Source of the DNA: Clostridia bacterium
GTDB lineage: Bacteria > Aerophobota > Aerophobia > Aerophobales > AE-B3A
Direction of reading: 5' to 3'
NCBI GenBank assembly: GCA_030610745.1
Contig: JAUWRC010000033.1
Coordinates: 1-12,061 of the forward strand
DNA length: 12,061 nucleotides
Shown: piece by piece, positions 1-6,094 of the stretch
Layout of the letters: each line of letters starts with the position of its first letter
Position numbering within the stretch: position 1 is the first letter of the stretch
The notes under the pieces: model-generated
What the model saw: only the letters and a program-made list of their open reading frames with translations
Databases searched by the model: none
Told to the model about the DNA's origin: nothing
Made by a program: the position numbers and the translations under genes

Positions 1-222
1 GAGACTATTCTCCACAAATTCAACGGAGGGCCGGTAGGACTGAAGACATTAGCTATGGCAGTCAATGAGGAGCCTGACACCTTAGAGGAGGTTTATGAGC
101 CTTATTTAGTTCAGGAAGGACTTATTAACCGTACTCCCAAAGGAAGAACAGCTACTCATCTTCTTTATAAATATCTAGGCAAAAAGCTGCCCCAAACCGG
201 GCAAGGAAAACTGCCCCTTTAA
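1..222 (+). CDS. ruvB: Holliday junction branch migration helicase RuvB, C-terminal fragment
   Basis: The window opens inside this gene; frame 1 is open for 73 codons to a TAA. The translation contains FNGGPVGLKTLA, then EVYEPYLVQEGLINRTPKGR and ATHLLYKYLG, which is the winged-helix C-terminal domain of RuvB (usual full length about 330-350 residues). In the RuvAB complex RuvB is the hexameric ATPase that drives Holliday junction branch migration, and this domain contacts the DNA. The ATPase domains lie outside the window. The last 4 nt overlap the 3' end of the convergent DUF2062 gene, with no terminator visible between them. Confidence 0.95.
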   Translation, partial: ETILHKFNGGPVGLKTLAMAVNEEPDTLEEVYEPYLVQEGLINRTPKGRTATHLLYKYLGKKLPQTGQGKLPL

Positions 223-653
223 GTTGGATGATGACGGCTTCTATATCTGGCGATAATTTGTAACACCAGAATATAAGTCAACAGTGCCATACCTATAGCG
301 AAAATAACTCCTCCTATTAAAAATGACTTGCTTAAATTCAACAAACTCTTCAGACTGAAGAAATCCCAGGAAAGAGGTAAGGGGGCAGTCCTCAAAATTA
401 ACTGACCAATCTTGTATTCAAAGGCATAAATAAAGGGCGTAGCCAAAGGATTAGCTACAAAAGTACCCACCACGGCAGCTAATTTATTTCCCTTTAAAAG
501 AATAGCTGTGGGCAGAGAAAAGACTATAGCAAACCCAAAAGTAGGCATAATTCCCCAGAATACACCAATAGCAAATCCCCGAGCAATTTTCTGCGGAGAA
601 TCCTTAATTCGTATTAACTTTTTAACAAAATTTTTAATTTTACCCAACCTCAT
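219..653 (-). CDS. DUF2062 family small membrane protein
   Basis: This 144-residue protein has a basic N-terminus followed by a hydrophobic stretch rich in Gly and Pro (about residues 27-55, with GFAIGVFWGIMPTFGF). It continues through AAVVGTFVANPLATPFIYAFE to a last hydrophobic segment at about 106-135. The GxxxGxxPxxG-like pattern and the NP..TP pair are typical of DUF2062, an inner-membrane family of unknown function. The AAAGGAG ribosome site touches the ATG directly, with zero spacing, so the real start may be the TTG two codons downstream (645-647), which has normal spacing. The gene overlaps the end of ruvB by 4 nt tail to tail and lies 85 nt beyond lipA on the same strand, separated by repeats. 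The family call rests on motif pattern. Confidence 0.8.
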   Translation of the reverse strand: MRLGKIKNFVKKLIRIKDSPQKIARGFAIGVFWGIMPTFGFAIVFSLPTAILLKGNKLAAVVGTFVANPLATPFIYAFEYKIGQLILRTAPLPLSWDFFSLKSLLNLSKSFLIGGVIFAIGMALLTYILVLQIIARYRSRHHPT

Positions 654-681
654 CTCCTTTGCATTCCCTTACACTCCTTCA

Positions 682-709
682 GCTATAAGCTGTAAGCTAT
701 AAGCTGTAA
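682..709. repeat. Heptad tandem repeat A
   Basis: Four perfect 7-bp units, GCTATAA and GCTGTAA alternating twice, lie between lipA and the DUF2062 gene. The array stops 5 nt before the 28-bp palindromic element. It belongs to the same degenerate GC-N-A-rich heptad family as the arrays at 770-815, 4085-4105 and 10711-10743. Confidence 0.85.
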
Positions 710-714
710 GAGCT

Positions 715-742
715 TCCAATGTGCGATAAATCGCACTGCTAC
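715..742 (+). repeat. 28-bp palindromic repeat element, copy 1
   Basis: The element runs from TCCAAT through the hairpin core to GCTAC. The core pairs GTGCGA (721-726) with TCGCAC (731-736) around a TAAA loop. A second copy lies inverted at 4113-4140 and is 24/28 identical. Two of the four differences are the two partners of the outermost stem pair (G-C here, A-T there), so pairing is kept. The lipA stop codon (739-741) lies inside this copy. There is no T-run, so it is not a standard intrinsic terminator. Confidence 0.8.
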
Positions 743-1674
743 TCTTCAAAAAACTGTACAGCTTTTTTCGAGCCACGAGCTATGACTTTTTTTCGAGCAA
801 CGAGCGACGAGTCAAATGCCTGCTTTGCCCTGTAAGAACTTCTTACAAAAGGGGAACTGGCTATATAGGAAAAACCTAGAGATTGACCTATCTCCTCATA
901 TTCTTTGAATTTTTCTGGTCTTATAAATTCTTTTACCTCAAGGTGCTCCCGAGATGGTCTTAGATACTGACCAATGGTGAGAATATCACAATCAACCCCC
1001 CTTAAATCTTTCATTGTCTCAATGACATCCTCAAAACTTTCTCCCAGCCCTACCATTAAGCCAGATTTAGTATGGATAGAGGAATCCAATTCTTTACTTT
1101 GCTCTAGTAACTTCAAAGAACGGGAATAATTTGCCTGGGGTCTAACTTCAGAGTAAAGTCGGGGAACTGTCTCCAGATTATGATTGAGAACATCAGGCCT
1201 TTCCTCCACTACCTTCTTAAGAGAAGAGAGGCATCCCTTAAAATCAGGAATAAGAACCTCAACTTTAATCCTCCCGCCATTGATTTTTCTGAGCTCTCTT
1301 ATAGTTTGAGCAAACTGGCCTGCTCCCCCATCAGCTAAGTCATCCCTGGCAGGCGAAGTTATTACCACATACTTCAGTCCTAGTTTTTTCACTGCCTGAG
1401 CTACATTTTTCGGCTCTTTGGTATCAAGAGGAAGGGGGATTCCCTTTTTTACGGCACAAAATCGGCAATTACGAGTACACCTATCCCCCAGAATTAGAAA
1501 AGTAGCTGTCCTTTGCTCAAAGCACTCCCCTATATTAGGACATCCTGCCTCCTCGCAAACAGTGTACAGGCAGTAACCACGAAGAAGTTCTCTCATTTCC
1601 TGCATGACCTTTTGTTTTGGCGCTTTTTTCTTAATCCATGGAGGTAATTTCATTGTTTCGTATCTCGCTAGCAA
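739..1674 (-). CDS. lipA: Lipoyl synthase
   Basis: LipA is a radical SAM enzyme that inserts two sulfurs into the octanoyl chain on lipoyl-carrier domains (2-oxoacid dehydrogenase E2, GcvH). The 311-residue product has the auxiliary-cluster cysteines C40, C45 and C51 (CEEAGCPNIGEC), the radical SAM motif CTRNCRFC (C66, C70, C73) and the C-terminal RSSYRA that supplies the serine ligand. The start used is TTG at 1674, preceded by GAGAAGAGG at good spacing and overlapping the upstream radical SAM gene by 7 nt. An ATG at 1653 gives the more usual MKLPPW start but has a poor ribosome site. The tail after RSSYRA is about 28 residues, longer than in E. coli LipA; residues about 287-306 are encoded by heptad repeat DNA, and the stop codon lies in the palindromic repeat. 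It is probably co-transcribed with rnfD-rnfG-radical SAM. Confidence 0.96.
   Translation of the reverse strand: MLARYETMKLPPWIKKKAPKQKVMQEMRELLRGYCLYTVCEEAGCPNIGECFEQRTATFLILGDRCTRNCRFCAVKKGIPLPLDTKEPKNVAQAVKKLGLKYVVITSPARDDLADGGAGQFAQTIRELRKINGGRIKVEVLIPDFKGCLSSLKKVVEERPDVLNHNLETVPRLYSEVRPQANYSRSLKLLEQSKELDSSIHTKSGLMVGLGESFEDVIETMKDLRGVDCDILTIGQYLRPSREHLEVKEFIRPEKFKEYEEIGQSLGFSYIASSPFVRSSYRAKQAFDSSLVARKKVIARGSKKAVQFFEE
770..815. repeat. Heptad repeat B inside the 3' end of lipA
   Basis: On the plus strand, GAGCCAC-GAGCTAT (770-783) and GAGCAAC-GAGCGAC-GAGTCAA (795-815) are 7-bp units. The two blocks sit in a larger imperfect duplication: 761-780 and 785-805 share a T-run followed by CGAGC(C/A)ACGAGC. 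The tract encodes the last part of LipA, after the conserved RSSYRA motif. Confidence 0.75.
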
Positions 1675-2585
1675 TAATACCTCTTCTCCCGGTAAATCTG
1701 CCTCTTGATTTGACCTTCCCTTTCCAATAACCCTATATACTTAATTACTTCATTTTGGTGCAGTCCTAAAGAGGAAGAAATCTCAGCCAGAGTAAGCGGT
1801 CTTCTTTTTACCATAGTCAATATAGTCTTTTCTATATCCCCCTTATAAGCCCTTTGTTTAAGCTTTTTTGATAGCTCTGTAACAATTTCGCATCTTTTTC
1901 CCAGGATTGACTTTATTCTTTCTAAATCCTGCCAACTCAAGCCTTGCGCAAATTCTTCTGCAGGAGGACGTACAACTGTATTTAACTGAATCTTATCTAG
2001 CCTCATTTCCTTGATTGCTTTTTTTATCTGGTTTACACTCTTCTCTGAATCATTCATTCCCTTAACCAGCATAATCTCTAACCAGAGCTTACCCTTAAAG
2101 TTTCTGGAAAAAGTTTTTATCCCTCTAATCACCCCACCTATAGTTAAAGAAGAATGGGGACGATTTACTCTTCTGAAGACCTCCTCAGATGCTGCATCTA
2201 AAGAGGGAACGACTAAATCTGCTTCTAACAAATCGGCCTGGACCTGGGGTTGATGAAGCAAAGTTCCATTGGTTAATACAGCTACAGGGATAGAGGTCAT
2301 TTTTTTGATACCGGCAATCATCTCACCTATCTCAAGATTCAAGGTGGGCTCTCCCGAACCAGAGAAAGTAATATAATCAATCTTCTTGCCTTCCCTAAGG
2401 ACCTTCTCCAGTTCTCTGAGAATTTCTTCAGATGCTATATATTTTTTCCTCTGTATTGTTTTATTAGTCGTTCTTCCCAGTTGACAATAGACGCAGTCAA
2501 AAGTGCAGGTCTTAAAAGGAATTATGTCTATACCTAAAGACAGACCTAATCTCCTTGAAGGTACTGGTCCAAATATCTGGCTCAT
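1668..2585 (-). CDS. Radical SAM protein (COG0731-like) with C-terminal winged helix
   Basis: The 305-residue protein begins FGPVPSRRLGLSLGID and then carries KTCTFDCVYC, with cluster cysteines C27, C31 and C34. SGSGEPTLN, a SAM-binding Gly-Glu motif, and VLTNGTLL follow. This is the signature of the COG0731-type radical SAM family, often labelled wyosine-synthesis-related; the true substrate of bacterial members is not known to me. Residues about 250-305 (DIEKTILTMVKRRPLTLAEI..LLEREGQIKR) look like a winged helix-turn-helix domain, which may bind nucleic acid. The ATG overlaps the rnfG stop by 4 nt (ATGA) and follows AAAGGTGG, so translation is coupled. The TAG stop overlaps the lipA start region. 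Family is secure; function is not. Confidence 0.88.
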   Translation of the reverse strand: MSQIFGPVPSRRLGLSLGIDIIPFKTCTFDCVYCQLGRTTNKTIQRKKYIASEEILRELEKVLREGKKIDYITFSGSGEPTLNLEIGEMIAGIKKMTSIPVAVLTNGTLLHQPQVQADLLEADLVVPSLDAASEEVFRRVNRPHSSLTIGGVIRGIKTFSRNFKGKLWLEIMLVKGMNDSEKSVNQIKKAIKEMRLDKIQLNTVVRPPAEEFAQGLSWQDLERIKSILGKRCEIVTELSKKLKQRAYKGDIEKTILTMVKRRPLTLAEISSSLGLHQNEVIKYIGLLEREGQIKRQIYREKRYYC

Positions 2586-3136
2586 TTATTTTTCCACCTT
2601 TCTCTCACCTCTTTAATAGTCTTATTCAAAATATCTACTACCGCCTGAGAGCTAATGGTTGCCCCGGTGATAGCCTGAATTTGATTAGACTCTTTTGTTT
2701 TTCCCTTGACCAATTCGATAAAGGGTAATATTAAGAGTTCTCTAAACTGGTCTCGGAAAGGCTCCGAAGTTATCTTTGCTCCCAGACCAGGGGTTTCTAT
2801 CGATTCTAAAATCTGAATCCCTGTGGTTTTATCCAGGACTGAATCCATCCCGATCATTATTTCAATCTTACCCTGATATCCTGCTCCTTCTCCTAGAAAG
2901 GCATAACCTACCAGGTTTCCTGAAGAATCCAGCCCTTTATAAATCAACCGACCATCTTTTGTTATGATCTCATAACTTTTTGCCTCTGGTATAACCTTAA
3001 AAATAGCCTGGCGAATCTCTCTTTTCTTATTTTCCTCTATCCTGGGCTGAGCATATCTATATACTCCTACCAGAGCCCCTCCCGAAACTATTCCCACTAT
3101 AGATAGAACCAGAACCATCTGGACTGATTTTCTCAA
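2582..3136 (-). CDS. rnfG: Rnf complex subunit G, covalent FMN protein
   Basis: RnfG is a membrane-anchored subunit of the ferredoxin:NAD+ oxidoreductase (Rnf) and carries a covalently bound FMN on the outer face. The 184-residue product has one N-terminal membrane helix (about residues 5-27). It then has an FMN-binding domain with ESIETPGLGAKI (111-122) and ITGATISS, where T160 is the expected flavinylated threonine of the S/T-GAT motif. Its start is TTG at 3136, 1 nt after the rnfD stop, with GGAGGA about 8 nt upstream. It is followed by the radical SAM gene with a 4-nt overlap. In the common order rnfCDGEAB, rnfE should follow here but does not. Confidence 0.93.
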   Translation of the reverse strand: MRKSVQMVLVLSIVGIVSGGALVGVYRYAQPRIEENKKREIRQAIFKVIPEAKSYEIITKDGRLIYKGLDSSGNLVGYAFLGEGAGYQGKIEIMIGMDSVLDKTTGIQILESIETPGLGAKITSEPFRDQFRELLILPFIELVKGKTKESNQIQAITGATISSQAVVDILNKTIKEVRERWKNK

Positions 3137-3137
3137 A

Positions 3138-4100
3138 TTATCTTCCTCCGAATCTCCTTGGTTTAATATATCTATCTAACAAAGGAGTAAGAGCATTCAT
3201 AAGAAGAATGGAAAACATTACCCCTTCTGGATATCCTCCCCATCTGCGAATTATCACTACTATAATTCCTGCCCCTAAACCGAAGATCCATCTACCTTGT
3301 TTACTCAGAGGGCTGGTTACAGGGTCAGTAGCCATAAAGAAAGCTCCGAGCATTAGTCCACCGGCAAATAGGTGGAAAGAAGGAGCACCGTAAAGGGGAT
3401 TAATGAGATAAAATATTGTACTTAATAAAGCTACAGTGGAAAGATAAGAAAAGGGAATTCTCCAATCAATATATCTTTTAAGAAGTAGATAGGCTCCTCC
3501 TATGAGAAGAGCCAGGCTGGAGGTCTCTCCTAATGAGCCGGCAACATTACCTAAAAATAATGGCAAAACGGGAGTTAGCTGAGATTGAAATTTCAAAAGT
3601 CCGAGGGGGGTAGCTGTAGTCACTGCATCCAGAGTAAATGGGTGTACCCAGGTAGTCATAAGAACAGGAAAGGCAGCTGCCAGAAAGGCTCTTCCAATGA
3701 GGGCAGGATTAAATATATTACAACCCAACCCTCCGAAGATTTGCTTACCAATAATGATGGCAAAAATTGCTCCTAAGGCGGCCCCCCAAAGAGGGAAAGA
3801 AGGAGGAAGAACCAAAGCCAATAACAGGCCCGTAAGCAAGGCACTGGGTTCGCCAGGCAGACCCTTGCCTCTGAGCTTTAAAAAGAGGTATTCTGCAGCT
3901 ATACTGCTGAGACTGCAAACGAGGAGCAGCTCCACTGCTCTTAGGCCAAAAAAATAAATACTCGCTGCTACCACAGGGGATAAAGCTATTATCACCGCCC
4001 TCATTATTCGAGCTACAGTAGTTTTATCCCTGATATGAGGGGAAGAGGAGAGAGTGAACATTCTTTCTATTCCTTTGCTTTTTGCTAGTTCATAGCTCAT
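3138..4100 (-). CDS. rnfD: Rnf complex subunit D, membrane flavoprotein
   Basis: RnfD is the polytopic membrane subunit of Rnf (homologous to NqrB) and holds a covalent FMN. The product is very hydrophobic, with about eight or more membrane segments. It shows SSSPHIRDKTT near the start, KQIFGGLGCNIFNPALIGRAFL (118-140, inclusive) and the flavinylation site DAVTTATPL (158-166, T164), then FMATDPVTSP and GGYPEGVMFSILLMNALTPLLD, all typical. The start is doubtful. The ATG at 4100 lies in a heptad repeat, so residues 1-8 or so are repeat-encoded, whereas Met14 (4061) follows AAGGA and sits directly before the conserved SSSPH motif. It has no rnfC neighbour; the gene upstream on the same strand is an ABC-F ATPase. 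Confidence 0.94.
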   Translation of the reverse strand: MSYELAKSKGIERMFTLSSSPHIRDKTTVARIMRAVIIALSPVVAASIYFFGLRAVELLLVCSLSSIAAEYLFLKLRGKGLPGEPSALLTGLLLALVLPPSFPLWGAALGAIFAIIIGKQIFGGLGCNIFNPALIGRAFLAAAFPVLMTTWVHPFTLDAVTTATPLGLLKFQSQLTPVLPLFLGNVAGSLGETSSLALLIGGAYLLLKRYIDWRIPFSYLSTVALLSTIFYLINPLYGAPSFHLFAGGLMLGAFFMATDPVTSPLSKQGRWIFGLGAGIIVVIIRRWGGYPEGVMFSILLMNALTPLLDRYIKPRRFGGR

Positions 4101-4105
4101 AGTTC
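4085..4105. repeat. Heptad repeat C over the rnfD start
   Basis: Three 7-bp units read on the minus strand as GAACTAT, GAGCTAT and GAACTAG. The annotated rnfD ATG (4098-4100) is inside the array. The 28-bp palindromic element lies 7 nt away, as heptad array A lies 5 nt from copy 1. Confidence 0.75.
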
Positions 4106-4112
4106 ATTGATG

Positions 4113-4140
4113 GTAGCGATGCGATTTATCGCATAATGGA
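4113..4140 (-). repeat. 28-bp palindromic repeat element, copy 2
   Basis: This is the inverted copy of the element at 715-742 and sits between the ABC-F stop and rnfD. It shares the 14-mer TGCGATAAATCGCA (read on the minus strand), the TCCA start and the GCTAC end. The stem is closed by an A-T pair where copy 1 has G-C. Being intergenic in an apparent operon, it would be transcribed as a small hairpin. Confidence 0.8.
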
Positions 4141-4156
4141 GAATGGTAAGAGAATT

Positions 4157-5824
4157 CTAAGGCTTTTTTCCTCTTTTGTCAAAATTACGAATTCGTATCC
4201 CCTCTTTCTTTCTTTTCTCCAGGAACTCCCTTTTCCTTTTTTCGAGGAAACAAGAATAGTTTCCCAAATACATCTTAACCTCGCCATTTCTACCAAAATA
4301 AAGAATTCTTTTCACTATCTTATCTAGAAAATACCTGTCGTGAGAAACAACTAAAATACTTCCCTCATACTCTAAAAGAGCTTCTTCCAGAGTTCTTCTG
4401 GAGTTTATGTCAAGATGATTGGTAGGTTCATCCAGAATGAGAAAGTTTACCCTGGCTAACATCAGCTTAGCCAGAAGTACTCTGGCCTGTTCACCACCAC
4501 TCAAATCTTCTATAAAACTAAAGACGTCCTCTTTGGTAAACAAGAGTTTACCCAAAAAAGAACGCAGCTTCTCTTTCTCCATTTTAGGGTTTGCCAGCCA
4601 TACTTCCTCCAGAATAGAATTTTGAGGGTTAAGCTCGGCTAAATACTGGTCATAATAGCCAAATTTCACACCTTTACCTATTTTTATCTGGCCATTATCA
4701 AGCTTTTCTTCTCCTATAATTATCTTTAAAAGAGTAGTTTTCCCTGTGCCGTTAGGCCCTGCAATCCCCCATCTATCACCTCTTTGAAGCTTAAAACTCA
4801 AATCTTCGAAAAGGGGCTTTCCGGCAAAAGACTTAGTAAGATGCGATACTCCGAGCACCTCATTGCCACCCCTTACTTCAGAAGAGAACCTAATGGTTAT
4901 TTTTTCTTCCTTTTGGGGCTTTGGGGCCCTTTTCATCTTTTGCAGCATTTTCCTTCGACTTTGAGCCTGCTTTGTTTTCTGCCCGGCAATATTTCTTCTG
5001 ATAAATTCTTCCTGACGGCTGACCTCTCTTTTCTGGAGTTTATACCTTTTTTCCTCTTCCTTAGTTCTCCCCTCTTTTTGCTCTAAGCAATGAGTGTAAT
5101 TACCCTGATAATGCCTCAGATTTCCTTGTTCAAGCTCCCATATTTTCTCTACAGTTCTATCCAGAAAATAGCGATCGTGAGAAACAAGAACCATGGCCCC
5201 TTTATAATTAGCAAGATAGTCCTCCAACCACTCGGTGGCCTCAATATCAAGATGATTGGTGGGCTCATCTAATAATAGTAAGTCTGGCTCCCTTAAAAGA
5301 AGTTTGACATAGGCAAGTCGAGTTTTTTCTCCTCCGCTGAGATGCTCCGCCAATCTCTCAAAATTGCTCCTCTTAAAACCGATTCCAATGAGAGCAGCTT
5401 TTAGCCGAACCTCATAGGTATATCCACCTTTATCTTCAAATTCTTCCTCAAGCTTACCGTACTCATTAATGGTCTTTTCAAGATTAGCCTTGTCTTCCTC
5501 CATCATTTTGGTTAAGTTATGCATCTTTTCCCTGATAAGGAGGATTTCACCAAAAGCCTCTAGCCCTTCCTCGTAGATAGTCTTCTCAGGGCCAAAATTT
5601 ATCTCCTGAGCTAAATAACCAATCTTCAAATTCTTTCTTCTCTTAATTTCTCCTTCCTCAGGTCTTACTTCCTCAGAGATAAGCTTTAAAAGAGTTGTTT
5701 TCCCTACTCCATTAGCGCCGATAAGGCCGACTTTTTCCTTTACATTTATTTGAAAAGAGCTTTTTTCTATAATCAGCTTATCCTGGTAAAACTTTGATAT
5801 ATTTTCTCCAATTACTAAAGACAT
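4157..5824 (-). CDS. ABC-F family ATPase (duplicated ABC domains, no membrane domain)
   Basis: The 555-residue protein has two ABC domains and no membrane segments. Domain 1 has Walker A GANGVGKTT (36-44), signature LSGGEKTRL (162-170) and Walker B LLLLDEPTNHLD (182-193). Domain 2 has GPNGTGKTT (356-364), LSGGEQARV (441-449) and LILDEPTNHLD (462-472). The linker (about 245-310) is charged and includes QKTKQAQSRRKMLQKMKR, typical of the P-site tRNA interaction motif region. ABC-F proteins act on the ribosome as translation factors or antibiotic-protection proteins; which of these applies cannot be told. The tail after about residue 530 is short and basic, with no long C-terminal coiled coil. 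The start ATG follows AAGGTG. A good promoter and an 80-nt leader with a hairpin precede it. It is likely the first gene of a transcript entering rnfD. Confidence 0.93.
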   Translation of the reverse strand: MSLVIGENISKFYQDKLIIEKSSFQINVKEKVGLIGANGVGKTTLLKLISEEVRPEEGEIKRRKNLKIGYLAQEINFGPEKTIYEEGLEAFGEILLIREKMHNLTKMMEEDKANLEKTINEYGKLEEEFEDKGGYTYEVRLKAALIGIGFKRSNFERLAEHLSGGEKTRLAYVKLLLREPDLLLLDEPTNHLDIEATEWLEDYLANYKGAMVLVSHDRYFLDRTVEKIWELEQGNLRHYQGNYTHCLEQKEGRTKEEEKRYKLQKREVSRQEEFIRRNIAGQKTKQAQSRRKMLQKMKRAPKPQKEEKITIRFSSEVRGGNEVLGVSHLTKSFAGKPLFEDLSFKLQRGDRWGIAGPNGTGKTTLLKIIIGEEKLDNGQIKIGKGVKFGYYDQYLAELNPQNSILEEVWLANPKMEKEKLRSFLGKLLFTKEDVFSFIEDLSGGEQARVLLAKLMLARVNFLILDEPTNHLDINSRRTLEEALLEYEGSILVVSHDRYFLDKIVKRILYFGRNGEVKMYLGNYSCFLEKRKREFLEKRKKEGIRIRNFDKRGKKP

Positions 5825-5865
5825 AAATTTTGCACCTTAATCACTCACTAATTAACCATTCACGC

Positions 5866-5886
5866 GGCTGATTCCGAAGGAAAGCC
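5866..5886 (-). promoter_or_regulatory. Hairpin in the ABC-F gene leader
   Basis: On the minus strand GGCT-TTCC, loop TTC, GGAA, bulge TC, AGCC can fold into an 8-bp stem with a 2-nt bulge. It lies between the predicted ABC-F transcription start (about 5908) and the start codon. There is no T-run after it, so it is not an intrinsic terminator; a role in leader regulation is only a possibility. Confidence 0.4.
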
Positions 5887-5914
5887 AGCTATGATTTCTT
5901 TGATCCTCGCCTTT

Positions 5915-5943
5915 ATTCTAATAATTTAACCCTTATGAGTCAA
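5915..5943 (-). promoter_or_regulatory. Sigma70-type promoter of the ABC-F gene
   Basis: On the minus strand a -35 box TTGACT (5943-5938) is followed after 17 nt by the -10 box TAGAAT (5920-5915). The predicted start is near 5908, giving a leader of roughly 84 nt before the ATG at 5824. The match is close to consensus with ideal spacing. Confidence 0.65.
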
Positions 5944-5960
5944 GAAATCCTTTAGAACTT

Positions 5961-5981
5961 GTTAATTAAACTTTAATTAAC
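5961..5981. promoter_or_regulatory. 21-bp perfect palindrome between the divergent promoters
   Basis: The arms GTTAATTAAA and TTTAATTAAC are perfect 10-bp complements around a single C. The site lies between the -35 boxes of the ABC-F promoter (5943) and the araR promoter (5998), where a dimeric regulator could affect both. The binding protein is unknown; the pattern does not match a site I can name. Confidence 0.5.
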
Positions 5982-5997
5982 ACCTGTTTTTTTACAT

Positions 5998-6025
5998 TTG
6001 ACAAAAATAAAATCTTTTATATAAT
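5998..6025 (+). promoter_or_regulatory. Consensus sigma70-type promoter of araR-abfA
   Basis: The -35 box is TTGACA (5998-6003) and the -10 box is TATAAT (6020-6025). Both are perfect consensus with 16-nt spacing. The predicted start is near 6032, just upstream of the inverted repeat at 6036-6063. A strong promoter of this kind fits a repressor-controlled catabolic operon. Confidence 0.8.
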
Positions 6026-6035
6026 GAATAATGTA

Positions 6036-6063
6036 GTACGGATGACCGTATATGTATCCGTGC
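6036..6063. promoter_or_regulatory. Probable AraR operator (inverted repeat at the transcription start)
   Basis: GTACGGAT (6036-6043) and ATCCGTGC (6056-6063) are inverted arms matching at 7 of 8 positions with a 12-nt spacer. A nested inverted repeat TACGG-ATGA-CCGTA lies at 6037-6050. The site is just downstream of the -10 box and before the ribosome site, where a repressor would block initiation. It precedes a GntR-LacI type arabinose regulator, a class that often represses its own gene, so autoregulation is inferred. Confidence 0.55.
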
Positions 6064-6094
6064 ATAAATGTACACAAAGGAGTAGATAAAACAT

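Noticed and set aside
721..736. Intrinsic terminator for lipA
   Set aside because: A stem is present but no T-run follows on either strand, and the same element occurs inside an apparent operon at 4113-4140.
682..815. CRISPR array
   Set aside because: The units are 7 bp, directly adjacent and without unique spacers.
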